The position numbers were made by a program, and so were the translations under genes. A DNA stretch of 64,000 nucleotides from Ectopseudomonas khazarica (GTDB taxonomy: Bacteria > Pseudomonadota > Gammaproteobacteria > Pseudomonadales > Pseudomonadaceae), in contig NZ_SBHZ01000012.1 in the NCBI RefSeq assembly GCF_004521985.1, positions 124,001-188,000 on the forward strand, read 5' to 3'. Shown piece by piece: positions 35,711 to 43,895 of the stretch. The notes under the pieces are model-generated. The model was not told the origin of the DNA. It ran no database searches and worked only from the letters and a program-made list of their open reading frames with translations. Every line of letters begins with the position of its first letter. Position 1 is the stretch's first letter.

Positions 35711-36696
35711 CACGCCACCTCCCGGATTGCGCCGACATCGATCTGCAGGCTGACCTGCTGGCCGCAGCTGTAGAGTTCATCCGCCGAGCGATTGAGCACG
35801 TCGACGAACAGCTCCACACCGCGGGCGTCGATGCGGTAGCGCACGACGTTGCCCAGCAGGCTGTGGCTGACGATTTTCGCGCCGATGCCATGCTCGGCGA
35901 AGGCGATGGCTTCCGGACGAATCGCCACGCGCGAACTCACCTTCTGCTCCAGCAGGCGGCTGGCGGCATCGGCCTCGAGCAGGTTGTAGTTGCCGATGAA
36001 ACCGGCGGCGAAGGCGTCCACGGGGGCGGTGTAGAGGGTCTCGGCGTCGCCGCTCTGGACGATCTTGCCGGCGTTCATGAGGAAGATGCGGTCGCTCATG
36101 GTCAGCGCCTCTTCCTGGTCGTGGGTGACGAAGATGGTGGTCAGGTTCAGTTCCTGCTGGATGGCGCGGATCTGCTCGCGCAGGTGTTTGCGAATGCGTG
36201 CGTCGAGGGCCGACAGCGGCTCGTCGAGCAGCAGCAGGCGCGGGCGGGTGACCAGCGAGCGGGCCAGGGCCACGCGCTGGCACTGGCCGCCGGAAAGCTG
36301 GTGCGGGTAGCGTGTGGCGAACTCGCCCAGCTCGACCATGTCCAGGGCTTCCTGCACGCGCTTGTCGCTCTCGGCCCTGGCCACTTTCTGCATGCGCAGG
36401 CCGAAGGCGACGTTCTGCGCCACGGTCATGTTGGGGAACAGCGCATAGCTCTGGAACACCATGCCGATGCCACGTTTCTGCGGCGTCAGCGGCACCAGGT
36501 CCTGGTCGCCGAGGATGATCTGCCCGCCATCGACGCCGGTCAGCCCGGCGATGCAGCGCAGCAGGGTGGACTTGCCGCAGCCGGAGGGGCCGAGCAGGGT
36601 GACGAACTCGCCCTGGGCGATCTCGCAGTTGATGTCGCTGAAGATGCGGGTGTCGCCGTAGCTTTTATGCAGGTTTTGGATGCTCAGGAAGCTCAT
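35710..36696 (-). CDS. ABC transporter ATP-binding protein
   Basis: The 328-residue ATPase has Walker A GPSGCGKST, LSGGQ (QLSGGQCQRVALARS), Walker B LLLLDEPLSALD and a C-terminal TOBE-like domain (about 240-328). It belongs to the iron/spermidine/phosphonate importer class (PotA/FbpC/PhnT-like). It overlaps the upstream permease gene by 4 bp. Substrate is unknown. Confidence 0.92.
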   Translation of the reverse strand: MSFLSIQNLHKSYGDTRIFSDINCEIAQGEFVTLLGPSGCGKSTLLRCIAGLTGVDGGQIILGDQDLVPLTPQKRGIGMVFQSYALFPNMTVAQNVAFGLRMQKVARAESDKRVQEALDMVELGEFATRYPHQLSGGQCQRVALARSLVTRPRLLLLDEPLSALDARIRKHLREQIRAIQQELNLTTIFVTHDQEEALTMSDRIFLMNAGKIVQSGDAETLYTAPVDAFAAGFIGNYNLLEADAASRLLEQKVSSRVAIRPEAIAFAEHGIGAKIVSHSLLGNVVRYRIDARGVELFVDVLNRSADELYSCGQQVSLQIDVGAIREVA

Positions 36697-37490
36697 GCCT
36701 TGTCCCTGTTCAAACGGTTGGCCGCCCAGGTGAAGACCAGGACGAAGAAGAAATAGGAGATCACCAGCGCGCTGTTGAAGTGGCCGCTGCTGTTGCGCAT
36801 GTTGTTCAGGTACACCTGCAGCGTTTCATAGCGGGTGCCGACCAGCATGTTGGCGAAGACGAACTCGCCGAACAGGAAGCTGAAGGAGAGGAACAACGAC
36901 ACCATCAGGCCCTTGCGCAGATTCGGCAGCACCACCAGGAAGGCCGCCTTCCAGGTGCTGGCGCCGAGCAGGTGGGCGGCGTCCATCAGGTCGCGCAGGT
37001 TGATCGCCTGCAGGTTGTTGCTGATGGCGCGGTACATGAACGGCAGGGCGATGGTGAAGTAGCAGCCGAACAGGATCCACGGCGTGCCGGTCATCGCCAG
37101 CGGGCCGGAGCCATAGAGCTGCAGCAGGCCCACCGAGGACACCACCGGCGGTACCGCGAACGGCAGCAGGATCAGCACGTTCATCAGCGTGTCGAGCCTG
37201 GGGAAGTGGTAGTGCACCACGAACATCAGCGGCAGGATCAGCACCACCGACAGCGCCAGGGCGCCGACGCAGACCAGCAGCGACTGGGCGAAGGCGCGCA
37301 GGAAGCGCTCGTCGCTCCACAGGGCGGCGTACCACTTCAGTGTCAGGCCATCCGGCAGGATGGTCGCCGACCAGCTGGTGGACAGCGAGTAGAGCAGGGT
37401 GCCGGCCAGCGGCAGGAGCAGGATGAGGAACAGCAGCCAGACCACGACGCGGTGGTAGAGGCTGGCGGCAGGGGCGTCAGCGCGTGACAT
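36693..37490 (-). CDS. ABC transporter permease
   Basis: The 265-residue protein has six predicted membrane helices and the coupling motif in MYRAISNNLQAINLRDLMDAAHLLGASTWKAAFLVVLPNLRKGL. Overlaps of 14 bp with the upstream permease and 4 bp with the ATPase indicate a single translation-coupled unit. It is of the PotC/PhnV-like second-permease type. Confidence 0.91.
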   Translation of the reverse strand: MSRADAPAASLYHRVVVWLLFLILLLPLAGTLLYSLSTSWSATILPDGLTLKWYAALWSDERFLRAFAQSLLVCVGALALSVVLILPLMFVVHYHFPRLDTLMNVLILLPFAVPPVVSSVGLLQLYGSGPLAMTGTPWILFGCYFTIALPFMYRAISNNLQAINLRDLMDAAHLLGASTWKAAFLVVLPNLRKGLMVSLFLSFSFLFGEFVFANMLVGTRYETLQVYLNNMRNSSGHFNSALVISYFFFVLVFTWAANRLNRDKA

Positions 37491-38322
37491 GGTTGCTCCT
37501 TTTCAGCAGCAGCTGGTGAACGATGGTGATCAGCACCATCAGCCCGACCAGGATCATCGACAGGGCGCTGGCCAGGTTCGGGTTCAGCGAGATGTCACCG
37601 GAGACCATCGCCGCGATGCGGATCGGCAGCACGTTGAAGTTGCCCGTGGTCAGGTAGTACACCGTGGCGTAGGCGCCCAGGGCATTGGCCAGGAGGATGA
37701 CGAAGGTGCCGAGCAGGGCCGGGGTCAGCACCGGCAGGCCGATGTGGCGCCAGAAGTCCCAGGTGCCGGCGCCGAGCAGCGCCGCCGACTCGCGCCAGTC
37801 CTGGCGCAGGGCGTCGAAGGCGGGGTAGAGCAGCAGCACGCCCAGGGGAATCTGGAAGTAGGTGTAGAGGACGATCAGGCCGTTCTTCGAGTAGAGGTTG
37901 AAACCGTCGATCAGCCCGGCCTGGATCAGCAGCAGGGTCAGCGCACCGTTGAAGCCGAGCAGGATGATGAAGGCGAAGGCCAGCGGCACGCCGGCGAAGT
38001 TGCTGGTCATGTTGGAGAAGGCGATGACGAAGTCGCGCAGCTTCGAGTCCACCTGGCGCAGCGAGTAGCTGCCGAGGATGGCGATGGCCATGCCGAACAG
38101 GCTCGACCAGAAGGCGATCTGCAGGCTGTGCTTGATCGCCTGCAGGTAGAACTTGGAGGCGAAGATCTTCTCGAAATTGCCCAGGCCCCAGCCATCGGGG
38201 CCGTTCAGGCTGTTGACCGCCACCCACACCAGCGGCGCGACCTGGAACACCAGGAAGAACACGGCGAAAGGCAGCAGGCACAGCAGCGGTAACCAGCGTC
38301 GCAGGGAAGACGGCGCGCTCAT
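37477..38322 (-). CDS. ABC transporter permease
   Basis: The 281-residue protein has six to seven membrane helices and the coupling loop PAFDALRQDWRESAALLGAGTWDFWRHIGLPVLTPALLG. It overlaps the hydrolase gene by an ATGA junction at 38319-38322. It is of the PotB/PhnU-like first-permease type. Confidence 0.91.
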   Translation of the reverse strand: MSAPSSLRRWLPLLCLLPFAVFFLVFQVAPLVWVAVNSLNGPDGWGLGNFEKIFASKFYLQAIKHSLQIAFWSSLFGMAIAILGSYSLRQVDSKLRDFVIAFSNMTSNFAGVPLAFAFIILLGFNGALTLLLIQAGLIDGFNLYSKNGLIVLYTYFQIPLGVLLLYPAFDALRQDWRESAALLGAGTWDFWRHIGLPVLTPALLGTFVILLANALGAYATVYYLTTGNFNVLPIRIAAMVSGDISLNPNLASALSMILVGLMVLITIVHQLLLKRSNHVTR

Positions 38323-39125
38323 TTCAACAGCTCCGCGCAGTAGGGTTTGTCATGGGGCACACCGAGCAGTTGGCAGATGCTGCCGCACAGTTCGACCTGC
38401 CGTGGGCGGGCGGCCGCGTCGAGGCTGAAGGCGTCGCCGATGACGAACAGCGGCACCTGGCGCTCCTCCGGCAACAGGCCGTTGTGCGAGCGGTCGACGT
38501 TCATGCCGTGGTCGGCGGTGACCAGCACCTGGTAGCCGGCATCGACCCAGTTCTGCAGGTGGTCGGCCAGCAGCACGTCGGCCATGCGTGCCGCGTTGCG
38601 GTACTGCGGGCTGTCCAGGCCGTGCTTGTGCCCGGCGTCGTCGATGTTCATCGGGTGCACCAGCAGCAGGTCCGGCTCGTGCTGCAGGCGCAGGCTCTCG
38701 GCGTCGACGAACAGGTGCGAGTCCGGGTAGTGGTCGGCGTAGTAGAAATGGCCGTGCTGGATCGGCAGGCCCGGATCGCTGCTGTGGCGATCGCGCACGG
38801 CGACGAAGGGCGAGCGGTTGTACAGCTCGCTGACCCAGTGATAGGCCGCGGCGGCGGTCGTCAGGCCGGCATCGCGCGCGTAATGAAACAGGCTGTGCTC
38901 ACGCGACAGGCGCGAGACGTCGTTGTGCACCACGCCGCTGTCGATCGGGCGTACGCCGGTAAGGATGCATTCGTAGAGTGGGCGCGACAGCGCCGGCAGC
39001 TCGCAGTCCAGGCGGTAGTAGGCCGCCCGCCCGGCTTGGCACCAGGCATGCAGATGGCCCATGGCGTGTTGTGCGACCGAATGGCTGAGGCCGTCGAGCA
39101 CGACGAGGATGACCTTGGAAGGCAT
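38319..39125 (-). CDS. Alkaline-phosphatase-superfamily phosphodiesterase/phosphonate hydrolase
   Basis: The 268-residue protein has the two-metal site of the nucleotide pyrophosphatase/PhnA group: D11 in VVLDG, a nucleophile at S47 in LPALSRPLYECILTG (usually Thr in PhnA and NPPs), D162/D163 and H166 in NIDDAGHKHG, D205-H206 in TADHG and H214. No signal peptide is present, so it acts on imported substrate. I start at 39125; an upstream ATG at 39242 would read through a repeat. Phosphonoacetate hydrolase or phosphodiesterase activity are both possible. Confidence 0.85.
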   Translation of the reverse strand: MPSKVILVVLDGLSHSVAQHAMGHLHAWCQAGRAAYYRLDCELPALSRPLYECILTGVRPIDSGVVHNDVSRLSREHSLFHYARDAGLTTAAAAYHWVSELYNRSPFVAVRDRHSSDPGLPIQHGHFYYADHYPDSHLFVDAESLRLQHEPDLLLVHPMNIDDAGHKHGLDSPQYRNAARMADVLLADHLQNWVDAGYQVLVTADHGMNVDRSHNGLLPEERQVPLFVIGDAFSLDAAARPRQVELCGSICQLLGVPHDKPYCAELLK

Positions 39126-39210
39126 GGGGGAAATCCTGAAAACGATGGAAGCGCTTAGCGGCTGAAGCCGCTCCCACAGGTACTGCCTGAGGGAGCGGCG
39201 TTTGTCGTGC

Positions 39211-39280
39211 GCAGGGTGGATGACACTCTTTTCATCCACCATCCGCGGTATCGAATGGTGGACGGGTGGAGCGTCAGCTA
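39211..39280 (-). repeat. Diverged copy of the palindromic REP-like repeat
   Basis: Read on the minus strand it contains CCCGTCCACC and GGATGGTGGATGAAAAGAG followed by TGTCATCCACCCTG, matching the array near 13.8 kb in reverse orientation. It sits between the binding-protein gene and the rest of its operon and could modulate their relative expression. Confidence 0.8.
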
Positions 39281-39311
39281 CGCGCCCCGGTCCCCCCTGC
39301 GCCTCAACCTA

Positions 39312-40370
39312 TCACTCCATGTTGATGATGACGTGCTCCTGCCACAGCTGCGGCAGCGCCTTGGACGTGGCTTCCCAGGCCGCAGCGTCCTTGATCGGCT
39401 GGACCTTGGCGTACTGCTCGTTGGGCAGCAGCTTGGCCTGCACGTCGGCCGGCAGGGTCAGGTGCTCGGCGCGGATCGGCCGGGCGTTACCCTTGGCCAG
39501 GTTGATCTGGCCGGCGTCGGAAAGGATGTACTCACGCGCCAGCTTGGCCGCGTTCGGGTTCTTGGCGTACTTGTTGATGATGGTGCTGTAGCCGGAGATG
39601 ACCGAGCCATCGGACGGAATCAGCACTTCGAAGCGGCTGGGGTCGATCTGGTCGCGGTAGGACAGGCCGTTGAAGTCCCACACCACGCCGACTTCCACTT
39701 CGCCCTTCTCCAGGGTCTGGATGGTCGGGTTGGACAGCGACAGGCGGCCCTGTTCGGCGATGCTGGCGAAGAAGTCCAGGCCCGGCTGGATGTTCTTCTC
39801 GTCGCCGCCGTTGGCGATGGCTGCAGCCAGTACGCCGTTGACGGCCTGGGCGGCGGCACTGACGTCACCGATGGCGACGCGGTACTTGCCGTTCTTCAGG
39901 TCGGCCCAGGACTTCGGTACGTCCTTGACCAGTTGCTTGTTGACGATGAACGCGATGGAGCCGGTGTAGGCCAGCATCCAGTGGCCGTCGGCGTCCTTGG
40001 CCCAGCTCGGGATCTGTTCCCAGGTGCTCGGCTTGTAGGGCTGGGTCACGCCCTGCTGCACGGCGATGGGACCGAAGGCGGCGCCTACGTCGCCGATGTC
40101 GGCGGTGGCGTTGTCCTTCTCGGCGGCGAACTTGGCGATCTCCTGGGCCGAGCTCATGTCGGTGTCGGAGTGCGTGAGACCGTACTTGCTATTCAGGTCG
40201 TTCCAGGTGTCCTTCCAGTTGGCCCAGCTGTCGGGCATACCCACGCTATTGACCGCGCCTTCGGTGCGAGCGGCTTTTTCCAGCGCTTGCAGGTCGGTGC
40301 CTGCAGCCATGGCGGAAGTGGCGAGGGCAATCGCCGAACCCATCAGAGAAGCCAGCAGCAGTTGTTTCAT
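39312..40370 (-). CDS. ABC transporter periplasmic substrate-binding protein
   Basis: The 352-residue protein has a signal peptide (MKQLLLASLMGSAIALATSAMAA) and a periplasmic type-2 binding fold of the Fe3+/polyamine/phosphonate class (EGAVNSVGMPDSWANWKDTW, VGVVWDFNGLSYRDQ, SGYSTIINKYAKNPNAAKLAREYILSDAG). It is first in the operon. Between it and the next gene is a 186-bp spacer containing the repeat, which could raise binding-protein level relative to downstream genes. Confidence 0.9.
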   Translation of the reverse strand: MKQLLLASLMGSAIALATSAMAAGTDLQALEKAARTEGAVNSVGMPDSWANWKDTWNDLNSKYGLTHSDTDMSSAQEIAKFAAEKDNATADIGDVGAAFGPIAVQQGVTQPYKPSTWEQIPSWAKDADGHWMLAYTGSIAFIVNKQLVKDVPKSWADLKNGKYRVAIGDVSAAAQAVNGVLAAAIANGGDEKNIQPGLDFFASIAEQGRLSLSNPTIQTLEKGEVEVGVVWDFNGLSYRDQIDPSRFEVLIPSDGSVISGYSTIINKYAKNPNAAKLAREYILSDAGQINLAKGNARPIRAEHLTLPADVQAKLLPNEQYAKVQPIKDAAAWEATSKALPQLWQEHVIINME

Positions 40371-40686
40371 CGGAAACTCCTTTGCGGTGTGTGTGTTGGT
40401 CTAGATCAGCAATACCCGAGCCAATCTAAGCGCCTTCGATGACAGTTTTATGTCCGTTTGCCAGCTGCAGATGTCTAGGCCTGTACGGATGGCGCGCTCA
40501 GCAAGCGTAGACCATGGATAAGTAACTGATTTAACGGGTTGTGCACGAAGGTCGTAGTGGCATGCGGCATGCTTGCAGCATAGCTGTCATCTATCAGTCA
40601 TCTAGACTGCCTAGTCTTGTCACCCATTCGAGCGAATGACGTGTGCCCCGTGTTGGGGCTGGACTAGTCCAAAAGGGGAGAAATTG
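40371..40686. promoter_or_regulatory. Divergent control region with two palindromes
   Basis: This 316-bp non-coding region separates the binding-protein gene from the UTRA regulator. TGGACTAGTCCA, a perfect 12-bp palindrome at 40670-40681, overlaps the regulator ribosome-binding region. AGACT-GCCT-AGTCT at 40604-40617 has related half-sites. TGG-N6-CCA resembles known UTRA operators such as that of PhnF, so both are candidate binding sites. Confidence 0.65.
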
Positions 40687-41403
40687 ATGCGCGATGAAGC
40701 GCCGCGAGCGGTCACCATCATCTGCCGCGCATTGCAGGAGCAGATCGACCGGGGCCTGTTGCCGTCCGGCAGCAAGTTGCCGGCCGAGCGCAAGCTCAGC
40801 GAACTGTTCGACACCACCCGCATCACCCTGCGTGAGGCCCTGGGGCAACTGGAGGCTCAGGGGCTGGTGTACCGCGAGGAACGCCGTGGCTGGTTCGTTT
40901 CTCCGCAGCGGGTGTCTTACAACCCGCTGGTCCGCACCCACTTCCATGCGATGGTCGCCGAACAGGGGCGGGTGCCCGCCACCGAGGTGCTCAGCGCGAG
41001 GCTGATGCCGGCCAGTGCGCAGGTCTGCCAGCTGCTGGAGCTGCCGGCGCTGTCCAGCGTCTACCAGGTGTGCCGGGCGCGGCGCATCGACGGGCGCCTG
41101 GTGCTGTACGTCGAGCATTACCTGAACCCGGCCTACTTCCCCGGCATTCTCGAGTTCGACCTGACGCGCTCGCTGACCGACCTGTATGCCAGCGAGTACG
41201 GCATTCATTACGGTCGGGTGCGCTTCGACATGGTGCCCACCGCGTTGCACGCCGAGGCAGCGGCCAGCCTGCGGGTGGCGCCAGGCAGCCCGGCACTGCG
41301 GGTCACCCGGGTCAATCGCGACCAGCATGGGCGCATCATCGACTGCGACCTGGAGTTCTGGCGCCACGACGCGATCCACGTCAGCGTCGAGGTGCCGCAG
41401 TAG
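40687..41403 (+). CDS. GntR/HutC-type regulator with UTRA domain
   Basis: The 238-residue protein has a GntR helix-turn-helix (residues 8-75, LPSGSKLPAERKLSELFDTTRITLREALGQLEAQGLVYREERRGWFV) and a UTRA ligand domain (about 95-235). PhnF and PhnR, which control phosphonate genes, belong to this family. It is divergent from the ABC operon and is the obvious local regulator. AAGGGGAG precedes the ATG at 40687. Confidence 0.9.
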   Translation: MRDEAPRAVTIICRALQEQIDRGLLPSGSKLPAERKLSELFDTTRITLREALGQLEAQGLVYREERRGWFVSPQRVSYNPLVRTHFHAMVAEQGRVPATEVLSARLMPASAQVCQLLELPALSSVYQVCRARRIDGRLVLYVEHYLNPAYFPGILEFDLTRSLTDLYASEYGIHYGRVRFDMVPTALHAEAAASLRVAPGSPALRVTRVNRDQHGRIIDCDLEFWRHDAIHVSVEVPQ

Positions 41404-41512
41404 TTCGCGCCTGACCGTTCGTCGGCTTAGACGCTGTTTTTTCGGCCATTGTCGAAACGGCGTCGTCGCGTTCGACTATCCAGTACCCACCGCCAAGGAA
41501 CTGGAGCGCGAC

Positions 41513-41875
41513 ATGAAATACCTCTGCCTCGTCTATGCCAATGAGCAGGAGCTGCACAGCTCCCCCGACAGCCCCCATGACAGTGAGTGCCACGCCTACG
41601 CCCAGCAGGTGCAGGGCAGCGGGCGCATGCTCGCGGCGGAGGCGCTGCAGCCGGTGCAGACCGCCACCACGGTGCGTATGCGCGCTGGCCGGCTGACGAT
41701 CACCGATGGGCCGTTCGCGGAAACCAAGGAGCAGTTGGCCGGCTTCTATCTGATCGAGGCGCGCGATCTCAACGAGGCGCTTCAGCTCGCCGGCCACATT
41801 CCCGCTGCCCGTGTCGGTTGCGTCGAGGTGCGACCGGTACGTGACCTGGATATCGACCCCGCCGCGCAGCACTGA
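41513..41875 (+). CDS. YciI-family protein
   Basis: The 120-residue protein is of the YCII-related/DGPF type: MKYLCLVYANE at the start and ITDGPFAETKEQLAGFYLIEARDLNEAL, with the DGPF motif. Such proteins are often encoded with ECF sigma factors and SnoaL-like proteins; no sigma factor is present here. It is 31 bp upstream of the DUF899 gene. Confidence 0.9.
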   Translation: MKYLCLVYANEQELHSSPDSPHDSECHAYAQQVQGSGRMLAAEALQPVQTATTVRMRAGRLTITDGPFAETKEQLAGFYLIEARDLNEALQLAGHIPAARVGCVEVRPVRDLDIDPAAQH

Positions 41876-41906
41876 GTCGCTGTCGTTCAGCCACAGGAGA
41901 ACCGTC

Positions 41907-42695
41907 ATGGATCGTCACCCTGTCCCCGAGGTCGCCACGCGTGAGCAATGGCTGGCCGCCCGCAAGGCATTGCTGGAGCAGGAAAAGGCACTGACCCGCC
42001 AGCGTGATGCGCTCAACCGTGCCCGTCGCGCCCTGCCCATGGTGCGGGTGGAGGAGAACTACCGTTTCCAGGGGCCGCAAGGCGAGGTCGGGCTGGAGGC
42101 GTTGTTCGACGGCCACAGCCAGTTGATCGTCTACCACTTCATGTATCACATGGACCGTGGCAAGGGCTGCGCCGGGTGTTCCAGCCTGGTGGACAACATC
42201 GGCCATCAGTCCCACCTGCATCAGCGCGACACCAACCTGGTGCTGGTCTCGCGCGCGCCGCTGGCCGATCTCGAAGCCTTCAGGCAACGCATGGGCTGGT
42301 CGCTGCCCTGGTACAGCTCCCATGGCAGCCGCTTCAACTACGACTACCACGCCACCACCGACGAGCAGGTCGCGCCGGTGCAGTACAACTACCGCGACAA
42401 GGAGGAGTTGCTGCGCCTGGGGCAGGGCTACCACGTCCAGGGCGAGCAGCACGGGCTGAGCGTGTTCCTGCGCGACGGCGGGCAGATCTATCACACCTAT
42501 TCCTGTTATGGCCGGGGCGTGGAGATGCTGATGGGCAGCTTCCATTTCCTCGACCTCACGCCTTTTGGTCGCGGCGAGGGTTGGGACGGCATGCCGGATC
42601 TGGATGGCAAGGGCCTCGACTGGACCCGTTTGCACGACGAATACGAGCAGCGTGCGCCTGCGCACGACTGCTGCGCCCACAAGGCCAGAACCTGA
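41907..42695 (+). CDS. DUF899 thioredoxin-like protein
   Basis: The 262-residue protein matches DUF899: TREQWLAARKALLEQEKALTRQRDAL, MVRVEENYRFQGPQG, LIVYHFMY, and CAGCSSLVDNI with a CxxC-like motif. These are predicted thioredoxin-fold proteins of unknown role. CAGGAGA lies before the ATG at 41907. A 16-bp gap separates it from the SnoaL-like gene. Confidence 0.9.
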   Translation: MDRHPVPEVATREQWLAARKALLEQEKALTRQRDALNRARRALPMVRVEENYRFQGPQGEVGLEALFDGHSQLIVYHFMYHMDRGKGCAGCSSLVDNIGHQSHLHQRDTNLVLVSRAPLADLEAFRQRMGWSLPWYSSHGSRFNYDYHATTDEQVAPVQYNYRDKEELLRLGQGYHVQGEQHGLSVFLRDGGQIYHTYSCYGRGVEMLMGSFHFLDLTPFGRGEGWDGMPDLDGKGLDWTRLHDEYEQRAPAHDCCAHKART

Positions 42696-42711
42696 GCGAA
42701 GGAGCAACGTC

Positions 42712-43134
42712 ATGAGTCAGTCCGAACTGCAAGACGCACTGAATAGCTGGACCGAAGCCTGCCGCAGCAAGGATGTGGCGCGCATCATGAGTCACTACGT
42801 GGAGGATGTGGTCGCCTATGACGCCGTGGGCCCGTTGCGCTTCCAGGGGCGCCCGGCGTATCAGGCGCATTGGCAGGCCTGCATGGAAATGTGCAGCGGC
42901 GAGGGGCGCTTCGATCCGCATGAGCCGAGCTTCAACGTCAGCGCTGATCTCGCGGTCAGCCATTACTTGCTGCACTGCGGTGGCAGCAATGACAAGGGGG
43001 AGCTGGAAACCTGCTGGATGCGCGTGACCCAGTGCCTGCGGCGCGAGGCTGGCCGCTGGCTGATCTTCCACGAGCACTTCTCCGCACCCTGCGACATGGA
43101 GAGCGGCAAGGCGCTGTTCGATCTGCAGCCCTGA
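42712..43134 (+). CDS. SnoaL/NTF2-like protein
   Basis: The 140-residue protein fits the SnoaL-like (YybH/DUF4440-related) cone fold: LQDALNSWTEACRSKDVARIMSHYVEDVVAYDAVGPLRFQGRPA, then a second half with WLIFHEHFSAP. It is the last gene of the YciI-DUF899-SnoaL trio. The 22-bp palindrome CTGAGCCCGC-AT-GCGGGCTCAG at 43131-43152 includes its stop codon and may end the transcript. Confidence 0.85.
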   Translation: MSQSELQDALNSWTEACRSKDVARIMSHYVEDVVAYDAVGPLRFQGRPAYQAHWQACMEMCSGEGRFDPHEPSFNVSADLAVSHYLLHCGGSNDKGELETCWMRVTQCLRREAGRWLIFHEHFSAPCDMESGKALFDLQP

Positions 43135-43214
43135 GCCCGCATGCGGGCTCAGGCGCGGTCACCGTGGCGACACCCGCTGGCGAAGCGTAGAGCAGATGGT
43201 TGCGCGGTGACGCC

Positions 43215-43751
43215 TCACTGCCGGCCCAGCGCCGCGCAGGAGGCCTGGTAGTCCTGCGCGCAGGCGCTCTGGTACAGGCGCAGGGCCTGGTCGGGATCAC
43301 GCGGTACACCGCCTTCGCCACGCCGATAGAGGTTGCCGAGCACGTGCTGGGCCATGGGGTTGCCGGCCGCCGCCGACTGGTTGAGGTACTTGAGCATGTC
43401 GCGCTGGTTGGCGAACTCCGGCGCGTCGCGCCCGGTGTAGAGATAGGCGAGGCTCACCGCCGCCATCGCATGGCCCTTGTCGGCAGCCCGCTTCCACCAG
43501 TACTCGGCCTGCTTGAGGTTCTTTTCCGGCTGGCCGACGAAATAGCTGCTGCCGAGCTGGAACTGGCTGTCCAGGTCGCCACGCTCGGCCTGCTGGCGCA
43601 GCTGCTCCTGCTGCGTCTGGGCGGCGGGCTGGCCGGTCTGCGAGTCCTTTGGGGCGGTGCCGGAGTCCGGGCTGCGCCCTGCACAGCCGGCCAGCAGCGC
43701 CAGGGCGAGCAGGGCGACGGCGGCGCGACGAAAGGGGGGCAAGATGGGCAT
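43215..43751 (-). CDS. Sel1-repeat lipoprotein
   Basis: The 178-residue protein has a lipoprotein signal (lipobox LAGC, cysteine 23), a Gln/Ser-rich linker and about four Sel1-like repeats (AEYWWKRAADKGHAMAAVSLAYLY, YLNQSAAAGNPMAQHVLGNLYRRG). It is probably membrane-anchored at the periplasmic side as a protein scaffold. Its target is unknown. Confidence 0.85.
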   Translation of the reverse strand: MPILPPFRRAAVALLALALLAGCAGRSPDSGTAPKDSQTGQPAAQTQQEQLRQQAERGDLDSQFQLGSSYFVGQPEKNLKQAEYWWKRAADKGHAMAAVSLAYLYTGRDAPEFANQRDMLKYLNQSAAAGNPMAQHVLGNLYRRGEGGVPRDPDQALRLYQSACAQDYQASCAALGRQ

Positions 43752-43895
43752 GGCGGCGGACTCCTTGTTTGATGTGTGATGGCGTTAGGCCCGAGCCGTT
43801 CACCATAGTTCGCTTCGCACCGTTCATGCACTGACGACTTCACACCTGAGCGACTAGCTGCAATCCTGATGGCCGGTTTCGTCGGTGAGGCAGTC

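Noticed and set aside
39126..39242. An N-terminal extension of the alkaline-phosphatase-superfamily hydrolase starting at 39242.
   Set aside because: The extra 39 codons translate part of the palindromic repeat (MVDEKSVIHP), so the true start is the ATG at 39125.
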